Assembly: GCF_947172395.1 (NCBI RefSeq)
Contig: NC_069110.1
Span: 1,178,001-1,242,000 of the forward strand
Origin: Bicyclus anynana
Taxonomy: Eukaryota > Arthropoda > Insecta > Lepidoptera > Nymphalidae
Direction of reading: 5' to 3'
DNA: 64,000 nt
The notes under the pieces are model-generated. The model made no database searches. It was not told where the DNA came from and was given only the letters and a program-made list of their open reading frames with translations. The translations under genes were made by a program, and so were the position numbers. This document shows, one piece after another, positions 34,801 through 49,800 of the stretch. How positions within the stretch are numbered: the first letter of the stretch is position 1; every line of letters begins with the position of its first letter.

Positions 34801-37800
34801 TAGTTTCGTTATATCAAAATCAGATGTTATATACTATGTTGTTGTAACGAATAATGACTCGAACAGTATATTATTGTGTCGCAGTCAATAATGAGCAGTA
34901 TCCAGGCTATTTGCACAAAACGTTTTGCATGTAGGTACATTATTTAGCGCGGAATCTTCCATCGTCTGTTTTCCCACCACCTATACAAAACAGCGGGAAA
35001 ACAGACGATGGAAGAGCATTCTCCGTGGTGCTCTGCTTACGGGGTGAAACGTAGAGTATTTTGTCGGACCTGGGTGACGTTGTCGGCTTTCGTGGGTGAT
35101 AGCAAAATAAATAAACTATTATCAATTCATGATGAATTTCCGTAAAGTAAGTAACGCCTGTTTCTATCCAATATCATAAGATCGTACAAATAATATACAC
35201 AAAACATATTGTCACTTGTATTTCACTTTAAGTGTGTCTTTATCCCTTATCCCCCAAAAGACCCTATTTTTGACCCTATCTCTAAAGGCATCATTAAAAG
35301 CTTTTGTGAAATCACTAGCATTCGTCGTAAAGTATATCGTCATGATCGCGAAAGCAATTTGGACAATCGTTACATTAACTTAAACAATGTGTTAGAAATT
35401 TCATATATAACTGTAATTCATGTTTCCATTATTTTTTTATTTTTATTTATTTATTTTATTTATTTATTTACGTACACTTACAATATACATATAGAGACAT
35501 ACACAAATAATATATAACTAGCTCACATTGACTTATACGTACATCTATGACAAGTGCACACAACATTCACTAAAAACTAAAAAACATGTAAACAGTCAAA
35601 TACCACACAAGGAACAAAATAACAGATATAACTTAAATTATTATAGGGAAGAACTCACCGACAGATGATCGGTGAGTTTTTTTTTAAAGATACTATAAGA
35701 ATTGGAAAATATGTCGATGCCAGGTATAGAACGTGATAGTTCATTATATTTTGCGCATATACGAGCAACGGGGGCTTGGTTTCCGAGATGTGTTCTAGCG
35801 AAAGGGATATGAAATGTTTTACGCTTCTTGCAATGACGGGGATATCTAATCGGAACCGAAAGACAGACCCGGTCAAGTAGGTTGCTGCACTTCACCTCAT
35901 AATGTACTATGTTATGTAAAAAACATTGGTCGCGTATTTCTCGCCTACTGCGAAGAGACATCATTTTAAACTTGGCAAGTCGTTGGTTGTATGGTTGCCT
36001 GTGTGAAATACCACTAGCATGGAACGCAAGGTGTCGAGTGAAGGCACGCTGAATGCATTCAATGCGTTGAGAGTGGACACTATATGATGGATTCCAGATG
36101 ACGCTGGCAAACTCAACACAACTTCTCACAAACGCATTGTAAAGCACAATTTTAGTTTTCTGGGAGAACCCTTTAGTGTTACGCCTGATAAACCCTAGTA
36201 CTTTCGCGGCTTTTTTAACAATGTTGTTTACGTGTGACACAAAAGTTAACTTGCTGTCAATAGTAACTCCCAGGTCTCTAATTTCCTGTAACTTTTTTAG
36301 TACCACACTACCGATAATATCCATATATTCTCTTCATCTGTCTCCCAGCTAATAACCCGAGTGGATTGTATTTCACGAGCGACGGCGATAAGAACGCCCC
36401 CTCCATCATGTTTGGACTGGTTAGAACACGCGCGATCTTTGCGGTATACTATATAACGAAATTAATTAATATTTCCATTATTAATTCCATTACAGTATTC
36501 ACTAATACTATTTCCTGTAACAGAGTGTGATGGGTACCTTCCAAACTTGACTGGAATCGGCGTGGAAAATATATAAAATCTGCGCCGGGCAAAGGCAGCT
36601 ATTTCGAAAAGTAAATTCCGAGAACCTACTCAAGCAATTCTATTTTTCTTATTCTTTTTCTTTCGAGAAGAGAAAAATACGCTATTATTTAATATAAATT
36701 ATGTATTTCCTGTTTATAAAATGTTATTCAAAATATATTACATATATATCTAATTGTTCTAAGCTTATTTATCGTATTTATTTTCAAAAATTTAAGAACA
36801 AGTTAATAATTATTTGGTGTGGAATGACTAGCGCTTTATACCCTCATTTTTAATTTGTTTGTTGGTATACAGTACATATCCTGTAGGGCTGTAGTATAGT
36901 AAAATGATAAATCAGTTACTTACGTAAGGAACTTTAGTATTACAACTACGAGTGCAGCATACGTAAAATAGATGCCGTATACTTAGTAATAGTGCAGCTA
37001 CATGTGCCGTATAGAAGCAACACATTTAACGAGCATAAGTACAACATGACGCGGATTACAAGCTTTTAGTGCCCGTTCACACGTCATGGTCTCCGTTTTA
37101 CTTGTCCGTTTTGTCGGATACTTTTTTTTTCATCGATGGCCCATGGAGTTGTAGCAAGAGTATGAGCGATTTCACAAAGGATACAGTATTCAGTATACAG
37201 TTATAAAAACGGTTCGGTAAATTATGACATTCCTTTTTGTCATCGAATACTGGATGAACGGAATACGTATCCGTCATGTTTCTGTACAATTTTAGAATAG
37301 AAACTGTGCGGAGGTGAGGAGGCCGGTGATCGGTGCAGCTACACAATCAAATTTGTACACGAATACTGCGAATTTGCTTGTGAACATCGTATCCAGTAAT
37401 GACGGATACGTTAAACGATATACTGTGCCTATATGTAAACAAAGCATTCGGCAAAAGTTCTTTGTCGTATCCGTTAAAACGGGTACCGTAGACAAGGAGG
37501 CTTTGTGAACGCACTCGTTATTTGGTTTCAGTATGGCGGTCCAGGATTTTTTTCTCAGTGAAGGGATCATTGGAGATCCGTGAAACGATCTTCGCTTTTA
37601 GTTATGCTTAACTTCCGCTGCTAAGCGGCATCGCTGTTGCAGTCGTCATTTGCAGCTGTATTTTTATCGCCAAGTCTTGTTCAAGATAGATCGTGTAAAC
37701 GTTCTGATATATGTATTACTAGAAGGATGCGGTTGGCGCATTTACATGCACCTGAGGCCACAACGTACGATGTACGTAATTTTTATTTTAGAAGATAGGT

Positions 37801-40800
37801 ATATCTTTAAAAGATACACATATATATGTCATTGCAGACTTCTTTGTAGCTCTATATATAGCAGAAATATTCCATCATGCATTATGTTGTGATTTGGATT
37901 AGCTTTCAGTTTGCGGCTTATAAACCAGGCGTTAATAAGTGCCTAATATTAGGATCGCATTCTGTTTACAGTTTTGAATATGCAAATATAAATGCAGATT
38001 CTGGATGTTGCCAGAAGATTTCTTGGTCTAAGTTTGTTGTAAGGTATTAAAAAAAATAATAAACTGATCAGGTTCCGATCCCTGGATCTCGTGACCATGG
38101 TAACCGCCAGGCCAACGAAGCAGTGTGCATCCAAAAACCGATAGAAGTAGAATAGTTTGGAAAGAGGGAAAGCTGACTCATATAAAGAAACATTAATTTT
38201 TATTGATATAAATCAGTGATCGCAGATGGCCAGGTAGTTGATATGAAGTATGGATTGTTTGAGCACAAACACATTACAATGATTGCTTATTCCGGCGCTC
38301 AGCGCACTCTCTTGGGATGCAATCGAGGCCGTCATTATATCGTTAGTGCGCTGAGGCGGAACACACTCGAACCCAATGAACCAATAGCGAGTTATATTGA
38401 TATTATAGAACGAGAGACTGCCATAGCCAGACACACTTCATTTTTAAGCTGTCAGTCCACGGAAGCGGAACGAGGCAACGGAGCCGAGAAACGGAGAAAT
38501 ATTAACCAGTAGGATTGCACTAAATCTCCGCTCCTCTTGAGGGGACATGCGAGCTAGTTTAAACATTCATATAAAACCGGTAAGCGGAGCGGGGAAATGG
38601 ACTAAAAATCACGTCTGCAACTCGCGGCTCCGCATAACTTTCTCACTTCGCTCCACAGCCTCGCTTCTCTCCAGTGGACAAACACAGCACGCAACTCCTC
38701 TCCGCGTTAGTCCGTTTCTTCGCTACGCTCACTCGTTCTAGTCTAGTGGACAGACAGCTTTAGAGTTCCTGATTTATTTTTAATAATATATTTGACATAT
38801 TTATTAAATATGACCAATATTTCTATTCCCCTCCAACTAGTAGGAAAAGATTGTGTTATGAGTGGGTACGACAATAGTTTAGCGGATGGGGTACAAACCA
38901 CGATCTCTCGGTGGTGAGTCCGGTCCCTATAACGTTGAGCTAATGAGACTTGTTTTATAAATGAATGAACTTTTTATATGAATGAAATGTATATGAAGGC
39001 TGAAAGTTTGTCAGCCTATGCTACTTCGTGTAGTACATGGAATAAAAGTTCGAATATATCCATACTAATCAATAAAAGTAAAGGATTTCATAGCAATCTG
39101 TTTTATTTAAATTACTTACCTATGGTAGAAACAGAGACCTGCGTTCAGAGCCTACATTCATGAGGTAGGTTTGTCTATTGCAGTCCATTATTGTTTGTTA
39201 TCATTTAATGACACTTTAGGGCGGTAGGTATATCTTTCAGATACGGATCGTGATTTTCTGGGTTGGTAGCTAGGTCAGTCTAAGATAGGTAAATCGGTCT
39301 TTAAACTACACAGAAGTATATTATATACGAGTAACTCCTATTATGTGCGAAGACATTTAATATCACGCGTCTCAAACGGTGAAGCATAAACGTCGTGAGG
39401 AAACCTCCATGCCTGAGAATTTTCTTAATTATCTACGTGTGCGAAGTCTGCCGATCCGCATTGGGCCAGCGTGGTGAACTATTGGCCTCATTCTGAGAGG
39501 AAACACGAACTCATCAGTGAGCCTCAATGAGTGAGATTATGGGTTGATAATGATGATGACGCTTAAAATTGTGAGTTTACATTAATATTATAAAGAGGTA
39601 AAGTTCGTGGTATTGAAGGGAGTAATGTATGGATCTAATTAACCGATTTTGAAAATAATTTTACCACTAGAAAGCCACGTTATTTGTGAGTGTCATTGGG
39701 TATATTTTATCCCTGTATTCTCACGGGAACGGGATCTACGAGGGTGAACCAGCGGGGCGTCGGCTAGTAAATAAATAAGACATTCGTGTGTAATATTACT
39801 AATTTGGAGGGCAGTACAGTACAGTATAGGGGGTATAGATTATAAAGTAAACAATGTTAAGTAGATTGGATTAAGGCTTAATTGATGATATACACAAGTT
39901 CACATGGACTTTCTAGGTCTAAATGTTTTTCTCTTTCTTCTAAAACTATCTTTGGAATCGCATTTCTGATCTCGTAAAAGCTCTTGACTTTAAATAAGTC
40001 CATATTTTATCTAGATTTTTAAATTAATATTTAGTTTTCGAACATACAATAATATCTGAGCCCTTCCTAGCGGCGACATGCCCGTGTTTCAGCGGCTGGT
40101 TGGAACCCAATTTTTAGTGCAATATTTAGTTCAATAATTTTAATTTTCAATTCAATTCAGCCAGACTTCTAAAAGTTATGGTTTTTGTCAGATTGGAAAT
40201 ATTTTAAATAGTTATTGAGATATAACTAAAAGCCCTTTTTTATTTTTAGTTAATTGTTTATTACTTTTGCAAATTTCGCGAGCGGCCCTTCAATTTTTTT
40301 AAAATCTATCTACATGAGATTCTAAATAGAATGACATCTCAACCATAGTTTAAATGGAATAAGAAAAAGTATTGACCTAAAAGGCACTTGTTAACTACTG
40401 TATTAATTGAAGCGCAAACAAACGCCACAAGCGCGTGTGTCCCTGTTTTAACTCGATTCGATCTAATGAAAATAAGAGAAGCGGCGGGGGAGAAGACATG
40501 GGTGATCTCTTCTCCCCTGCCCCTTAATTGTCATCATAATACATTTTATGTTGAATACTTGGACCTTGCTCATGAGATTACTGCCATTTGGAATGTTTTA
40601 TCAACTTGTATTGTTCCGATAGTCGTTTCGGTCTATGCTGTTATAACGAAAAGCTATGACCAATACTTAAAGAAGCTTTCGCTTGACTGTTAGATCAAGG
40701 GTCGGATACAGAAGGCAGTGACAGCGCGCATGGCACTCTAAAAATTAAAAAAAAACTACTCGTCTTTTTATTATACTTTCAATGTTGTTTTTATCATTCC

Positions 40801-43800
40801 AACTGTGTATTTTATGATTCGAAATTCAGAGAAAAAAAACTCACTTTGTAGAGAAAAAAAAGAAGTTTCATTAGCTGAAACCACTATTCAAAAATAAAAA
40901 CCAAGTAATAAATTAAACCCTAAGTAAGTTTTCAGCTTATGGTACGAGTAAATTGCACTGAACGTAGGTACTTTTTGTATTTTGTTTAAAAATCAATAAA
41001 ACTTGAAAACCGTAAAATTTCGGTTAGCATGTACTGCATTATTTCAGTAGGCATTGATGTCAACTATCATCTTTTAAAATATGTCAAACTATTTACGAGA
41101 CACCCTGTAAAGCCTACTTCTGTAAATTATTTACCTACAGACTGCTTTTTTAACTGCCGATTTAGCTGGTAACCGCGGGACGTCCGCTAGAATAATATAT
41201 TTATTTTGTCGTAGTATAGATTATCTAATCTAATAGATAGCAGGATGCGCTCGTCACGATTATCTATCGTCAATGGAGATTAATCGTCGATTAATACGTC
41301 AATGGAGAAAAGCTAACGCCAGCCATTCATGATCAAGTAAGAGCGTGGGCACACGATCCGTTGCGGCAATATCTGTGGCATACACACGATGCGCTCCGGC
41401 GCCGCACCGGACTTGCAACCACCGAGACGAGGCGGGGAGGGGTGAATGCATTGCGACGTCGGAGCGGCACCGCTCAGTTGTTTATACGTCACAACATTAC
41501 TTTATTAACATACTGTCCAACGCTGATACGTCGGAGCGGCGTCGCAACGCATCGTGTTCTCCCGCTCTAAGTCAAGTCTGTAGCGCGCTTATTAGGGTTT
41601 TGAAAGTGAAAGTCAAAATTAATTTAATTCTATTAAGGTAGGCGTCCACAGATCCGCGTCGTACGTATCGAACGCATCGCGTCATACGGATCGTAGTATT
41701 GTTTGTATAAAAAGTCATACAAGTGCGTATCGCACGAATCCTTGTAAACCTTCCTTTAGGATTTATTGAAAAGTACTTTAGAAACGTCAGGTAATGTTAT
41801 GAGATAATTATCATTAAAGTCGAAAACTTAAAATTAAAGTTACGAGAGCTCCAAACGCACCTTGGTCCGAGAAGAGCCCACAGCGAACTCAGCCAGGGTA
41901 AAGAATATTGAAACCGTAACAACATAATTCATACGTTCAAGTACAGAAGATTTACTCCGCAACGTCATTCAAATAAACAGCGACTCTCGCTACGAAGCAA
42001 TACGGCGCAACTCAGTTCGAACAAACTTAATAGCCTACCGTTTTATTCACCTACAACTCTTATTATTATTATATCTATTCGACATTGTTAGGGTCGTCTT
42101 CAATCACAAAGTACTTATTACTAGATTTCACGCGCTCGCGTGCTTTGTCGATAAAACAAAAAAGTAGTGCGTGTCATCGACTGCACTAACGACACTAACT
42201 TTTTAAGTTTCGTTAAGGATTATAGGTAAGTACCTACAATCTACATGCGTATGAAATCTGGAATCTGCTACGACGCGAACAAACTAGTCTAGGAGCAGCC
42301 ACTAAAAATAATTGTTTAATATAGACCATCTTTACTATACTCATATAAGTAAAGGTACTGTTTATGTTTTATTTAATCTTACATACGGATTATTTATGAA
42401 ATTGAAATTAAATATTCGCCGACATTTTGGTTAATATTATTCAATACGCCAGTTCCGCCTGTCAAAGCGTGTCCTAGCAGTGCACTTGTATAGTCTTTTT
42501 CATGAAAGAAGTCCCCCAGACGCGCTCATTGTCATTTGGTAATGGCGGTCTTATTGTGTAAGGCGCTGTCAATTTTAATTCAGGTTTTAGTTTGGACTTC
42601 CCTCATGGAAAGGACTCTACGTTTTTCCTAAAACGCGGAGTGTGCCAGGCCTGCCATAAATGTATTTCGAAACTTTTTTCACTTTTACATGCATGCAGAC
42701 TCAACTGTATGTTTGACTGTGTGTGGCTGGCTTATAGTTCGATTATTTCGTGTTTTGACGATCCTGCCGACGCAGATGCGCAGTCTCGGGTTGACGGACT
42801 CCGTTCGTCTGTCGGTTTATCAACCTGGAGTCCTGACCTCCGACCGTCTGGCCTCCCCGACTCCCTATCACCGCCCACTCGAACACACAGCGGCTGTATC
42901 AGGGGGTGAGTTTTACACAGGGGTTGTTACCACTAAAATTGTTTTATACATGCCGTGTGCAGAGGTGCTTTTATTCAAAAAAACGGTACCTTTTAAATAC
43001 TGCATACTTCGTTCTAATCGGTTGAACAAAAAATAAAATTGTTTACAAAATATAGGAGTATACTTCCATACCAGCGTTGCCAGATTTTTTTGCTATGCGG
43101 GATTTAGGAACTTTTTGACTAAAAACAAAACGGTATTTACGGTTACGGTAAAACCGGTATGACGCGACATCAAGTAATCAAATCAAATCAAGAGATCTAA
43201 TTGCGTTTAACTGACAATAGATAGGACAAATATCCATATAAATTTGTATTTTAATAAAAATATGATTTTTTAAATCCGATTTACCCTCGTTAAACAGTTT
43301 ATTTGTCTTGAAAATAAATAAAAAAATCAGAAATCAAATTCATAAAAGCATTATCCATTAGACACAATATATGGGGTTTCAAACAATAGTCTGAGAACTG
43401 AAGGTCCCATCCGCCCGCGCTTTCTAAATACTCTGCACTCACGGTCGAGTTTTTCTCGAAAAGCGGGACTGAGCTTGTCCCGCGCGGGACTTTTCATTTC
43501 ATTAATTTTGACTTGAAAATTGGGACGGCCCCTCCAAAATCTGGACGTCTGACAACGCTGTTCCATACACACACACTTAAACTCCTACGATAAGATATAC
43601 ACGTATGCGTAAAGATTCGATGTAAATTTAATTTTTGAAAACGAGATATAAAATATCTTCCCTACTTAGTTCTAAGTAACTAAAAATTTTATTAAAAAAA
43701 TAAAATGTTTAATGGGGCATTTTAGTATATATCATAAGGATTCAAATAAAAAATAAAACATCAAAATCAATTCATTGAGCTCCGAGGTATCTGCCCTCAC

Positions 43801-46800
43801 TGGCTCCTCTAAATTGTTCTAAGCTTATTAATCATTGTCAATTATTTAGGATCAAGTTAATTAATATTATTATTAGTACTAGTAGTAGTGTTAAATGACT
43901 AGCGATTTATAACCCCACTTTTTAATTTGTTTGTTCATAAACATTGCACATCGCGATTGACTTTAGAATCTGAGAAATTTTATATTTTAAATAAAATAGA
44001 TTATTTAAAGAATATTATCTATTATAGATAATATACTTTAAATAATATATTTTATTATATACTTATAATATATTTCAATAAAATAGATTATTTAAAATAT
44101 AAAATATTACAGAAAGATAGGTATACATATAATATACGTGTCTTAACAAACAACAACAAATTAACTCTTGACGAACAAATTAATAATCCGATAGTATGAA
44201 ATATGAGTAAAAATATATCTAGAGAGTAGAAAATGAATATCATAAAGTAATGGATAATAAAAATAAAAGACGTCTATAACAGAAATTAATAAATTATCCC
44301 ATATAATAGAAAAACGCGAATACCTTCGGATGGATATTACCAATACGTACATCGTTATAAATCGAATCAGCTATGAGCCTAAAATATCTAGATCACATCA
44401 GCTATTAAGCAAAAAATAGCATCATAATTAGTCAATCAAGATTGACAATATATATAGAGTTCTTTTTGTATGGCAATAAAAATATATAATAAACTTCCTC
44501 ATAGTCTAAAAGAGAAGCCCTGGTCTGGTTAAAGAAAGTTATTATGACATTCAAGATTATTTTATGGACATGGACATTTTCTAACTTATTATTTTGTTAT
44601 TGTGTTAATTGTATTAATTTAGTTTTATTTTGTTTTGTTTGTTCAAATGTATTTAATTATTTAAGATAATTCATACACCAGTTATGGTAAAATGTATAAA
44701 TCTCAATTCTATAAATTTACCATAATGTTAAACCTACATTTTCATGAATAAAATGTCATTCATTCATCCATTTAGAAGCTACGATGACAAATAAAATCAC
44801 AGATAAACTTATTACACCCCTCTCTCTGAGAGCCGTGATAGCCCAATGGAACCTCTGCCTCCGATTCCGGAGGGTGTGGGTTCGAATCCGGTCCGGGGCA
44901 TGTACCTCAAACTTTTCAGTTGTGTGCATTTTAAGAAATTAAATATCACGTGTCTGAAACGGTGAAGGAAAACATCGTGATGAAACCTGCACACCAGAGA
45001 ATTTCTTAATTCTCTGCATGTGTGAAGTCTGCCAATCCGCATTGGGCCAGCGTGGTGGACTATCAGCCTAACCCCTCTCATTCTGAGAGGAGACTCGAGC
45101 TCAGCAGTGAGCCGTGTATGGGTTGATAACGACGACGACCCCTCTCTACGTCGATGGTGTGTATGTATGCGTGCATCACTCACCGTATTGGGCCTGGTGT
45201 CCAGGAAGTGGTCGTATATGGCCAGGCCGGCGACGGCCAGCAGCAGGCCCGTGTGGAAGCCGGTCATGAAGAGCCCCACGTACTGGATCAGCATCGTGAT
45301 GAGGCCGAACAGCAGACCCGCGCACACGGCTACACCTGACAAACAACAGCTTTATGTAAGTACCTGACCGAACATGCGCGCCACGACATCTAAAGAAAAG
45401 AAAGAAAATAAGTTTGTTATTTTTTTAGTGTCACAAACAGTACATCCTATCTTAGATATTATATGGCTGTCTGTGACACCAAACAGAAAGGGTTTACAGC
45501 TCAGCATTAGCCGTTCATAGCAAAAAAGCAATGCCCAGTGCTGATTTTCAGCTGACACCCGGGTGACGTCACAGTCACTTATAATTACAAACTAATCAAA
45601 ATACTTTTAATAAATTCAAATTAGAACATAATAAAACACAAAATAAAAAACCAAAACCAAAATCCTTGATAAAAGCAGCGTATAAATAAAATGATAATAA
45701 CATATAAATGCCAACATACAATAATTAATATAACATACCTATATATACATAACATACCTATATAACATAACATACCTATATATACATCTCGTGTAGAGAA
45801 AAAGACAAATGTCGAGCAATAGCGGCGGAGTTGCCCCAGTCCAACTTTCGCCCCAGCGCAACGATAGACAGAGAGAGAGAGGTTCGGACAATATAGTTTG
45901 TGTTCACAACATACAGGGTGCTCGGGAGTATTCCCCATAACTTCAAGGTGTTAACGAGTTCACTTATTGAAGTCGAAATGCATATCGAATGCTTAGATAT
46001 TATGTCTTATAATATTACCAATGTGATATTGATTGTTAAGTTCGTCAATCCGTATTAGATCACACAGGAAATTTGATGATGATGAGGATGATGGCAGTGT
46101 GACTAAAGTTTTATTTAAAAAAAAGAACAGAAAAATCTTTTATATCCACATAAAACTATAAATAGTAGGCACTTTGTTCGTGATTTCGCCCTTTCAACGG
46201 CTCTCAGCATTAAAAGCTTACCGTAGCTTTTTGCAGAGTGGGAGACTAAAATAAAAATACAAATGCTAATGGAGCTGAATATAGATAAAGTCATTTAAAT
46301 ACAATTTTTATAGATTTGCGCTTTACTGCAATCATGCCTGGTGGAAAGCAATAATGATGAATTAAACTCTAGCATTTAGCGTGAACACCTAGCCTGAAGC
46401 GATTTGGCTGAAATAGATCTGGATTAACACATAGGCTACTTTTCATCCCGAAATATTCCATGGTCCCGCGGGATTAGTGAAAAACTGAATTCCACGCGAC
46501 GAAGTCTAAGATATTCCCAATCTGACAAAACAATCAAAGAGAAATATACAAAAAGTGTGACTTTTAGATGTCTGGCTAAATAATTATAGAAATAAAAATT
46601 GCGCTGAAAATGGGGTTCCGCCCGACCGCTGAAACACGGGCATGTCGATATTATTAATTTTTCTAGTACTAAACATAAATTTAAAAATCCGATAATAATA
46701 TGGAATAATTTCAAGACACACGCGAAGAGCAACTACCGTCAACAAAAAAGACTTTCTTCTATTTTTTAACGAGTAAGTGGATTGTAAATTTTCTATATTT

Positions 46801-49800
46801 TTCCAATGCTCTGTTCTTGTAAAAAAATAATATAAAAATTAACCATTTATTCTAAAAATCTAGTTCTTCTTGGAGCTTTTCTATCTTATTTCATAAGATC
46901 ATGTCAAATCAAAAAACATTAAGATCTTTATTTTGTGAATTATTATTTTTTGAATAAAAAAAAATCTAAAACTCATAGTTTAGTAATTAAAAAGTTACTT
47001 TTTACTCAGGAAGGGTAATGATTTTGGCAGTTCATTGTATGTATGTATCTACGTATGTTCCACCGTAACGCCTAAACTACTGAACCGATTTTAATGAATG
47101 AGGTGTCAAAAGATTCGTAATAATAGCGCGGGTGACAGGTTATATATAATTTATAAAAAAAATATAGGACGAAATTAAACGTCATATTCTAACCTCTAAA
47201 AAAATTAAACCGAGAAAATCACTATGTGTCTGGTATCAAAAGAAAGGTGTTGGCGAGCACATTACGAATATATATATATATCATATTGTTTGAGTCAAAA
47301 TATATCTTTAAATTGCAGTAGTACAGTTCGTGCGGTTCAGTCGTTTTATTTACCTAGAGGGTCCTGGGTTCGATCCCCGGCTGGGTCGATTGAGATTTTC
47401 TTAATTAGTCCAGGTCTGGCTGGTGGGAGGCTTCGGCCGTGGCTAGTTACCACCCTACCGACAAAGGCGTACCGCCAAGCGATTTAGCGTTCCGGTACGA
47501 TGTCGTGTAGAAACCGAAAAGGGGTGTGGATTTTCATCCTCCTCCTAACAAGTTAGCCCGCTTCCATCTTAGACTGCATCATCACTTACCATCAGGTGAG
47601 ATTGTAGTCAAGGCCTGACTTGTAAAAAAAAAACCTATATCAGAATGCCACGATATAGATATTGCACGGCTTGTGTGACTGATTGGGAAATGGAAAAGTA
47701 TTAAATAAAAAATAAAGTTGAACAACCATAACCCGACTACGTAAAAAAAGTAGTCTTAATAGGACAAAACAAGAAAACATTTCTGATAGAAATTGGGAAG
47801 TGCATAGGTACTAAAATCATCCTGGTAAAGCCGTGGTAGTTGTTAAACTTTTTTTTGTGTATGTTTAATGATCTCGTTTATTTTATCTCTAATTAAAACA
47901 TAAACTAGTCAGGAAAAAAAAGCGATAAAAAATATATTAAAAACCGAGATAAATTTAAAATTGTTAGAAATATTTTTTCTGTCATGATGTCTCACAAATC
48001 ACTTAATTAATGAATTTTCAAACTAAAAAAGAATAGTTTTACAATAACTACTTTTATTTAATTAGAAAATCAGACAGTTTAATGATTTCTTTTTCTTAAA
48101 AAATAACTTTATTTAAATAAAAGAAAGTCGTGTTAGTCACACTATTTATAACTCAAGAACGACTGAACCGATTTGGCTGGAGAGGTAAATTAGAATTGGG
48201 TGGAGAGGTAAATTAGAACAAGGCAATGCTTAGACTACGGCAAAGCCGCATGAATGTTTTATATATTTAATAGTCTAAGTGCGGCATAGTGAGGAAATAT
48301 TCAATCGATTTATATGAATGAGGTTCAATCTATTTTTAAGACGATCTGGGTCAATGAGGCTACATTTTATATCTACGAGTATACACCTAAGCAAAATCGA
48401 TTTGCGTAGGTACGCAAAGTACACAAAGTTAAAAGGAAAATATTTCTTTTTAATATTGTATCGAGTGGAACGTCAAATGAAAGAAGATTACAGTTTATAA
48501 ATATATTCAAGACTAAAGTATAATAAATTAATATTGAACATTAAATGAAACCAACCCACGAGAGATTATTTTGTACTAACTGAATCTAATGTTACTTACT
48601 TGTACTATTATATATTCTGTAGCAACACATTAATACGTCATCATGAATAAATACATATAAATGAACTTGAAGTGTATGTCTGTGGTTTCGAAAAAAACTG
48701 TGCATTCTCAAGTGCTTACAATAGGGTACTTGACTAATATCAAATTTATTATAAACAATATTAATTCCGTGTAGTACATGGAATAAGGGTCCGAAATATA
48801 TCGATATCAATTAATAAAAGTTAAGGATTTCTTATAAATCTTAAATATCACATATGTTTTCAAATTTTCCAAACGTCATAGACGGTGACGTCCATTTTGT
48901 GACGTCACTAACACACTTGATGTACTAAACTAAATGTATATAAAACTAATTTTTAACTAATATTTTTGTCAAACGCTCCGTTTGTAAAGGATTTATTATA
49001 GTGACGTCACGAAACAGTTGATATTTATAGGCCGTCATGGCCAACAGACGTTTAGGCTCGTATTGTCAAAAACATATTTAGAAACTAAAATTTTTATGTA
49101 ATCACGTCTCAAAAAAATAAGATTTTTTTTTCAATCTAGTAGAACGATAATGAACAATTTAAGACCATTTAAAAAAACCGGACAAGTGCGAGTTGAACTC
49201 GCGTGACGTGGGTTCCGAACGAAGTTAATCTATCATGTTTTTGAAAACTGATCTGATATTGTACCTAAACAAATAATTTTCAGGCTTGCTCGTTTCGTTA
49301 AATAAAAATCTAAACCTAAAAATATTATTATAATACATAGTATTTAACATAAAAAATTTAAAACACCGCCTTCATACTGATCAGCAGGTAGAACATATTA
49401 TGATGTTATTTTTCACTTTTTAGTTTAGTGGGTAGGTACGTTTTTAGGTTTTGAAATCGGTTGTATTTTTTTATTAAATTTTTTATTATTTTTCCTTTTT
49501 TTAGTGTAAAATTTCAACTCAAACGAATACATCAGACCCCTAATGACAGTCACAACCCATCTTAGTACAAATATCTCAGCAATACAAATTATTCAAGCCC
49601 AAGCACAAGGTAGCTACCGTAAACCGTTAAGGGGTTCCCTTAATTGACCTTGGTCTTCATCATCAGACCCCTAATAACAGACGCAACTCATCTAGGTAGA
49701 AAGTTCTCAGCAATACGAATTAATCAAGGCCTAACACAAGGTAGTTACTGTAAACTGTTAAGGAGTTCCCTTAATTGTCCTTGGTCTTCATCACCAAACC

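Noticed and set aside
38216..38512. 98-codon ORF
   Set aside because: It spans an inverted repeat and the end of a Harbinger MITE.
40388..40693. 101-codon ORF
   Set aside because: Its 3' half is the repeat also found at 27778-27895; no coding family recognised.
42592..43036. 105- and 115-codon overlapping ORFs
   Set aside because: Overlapping frames without motifs, intronic to TMEM198, no splice support.
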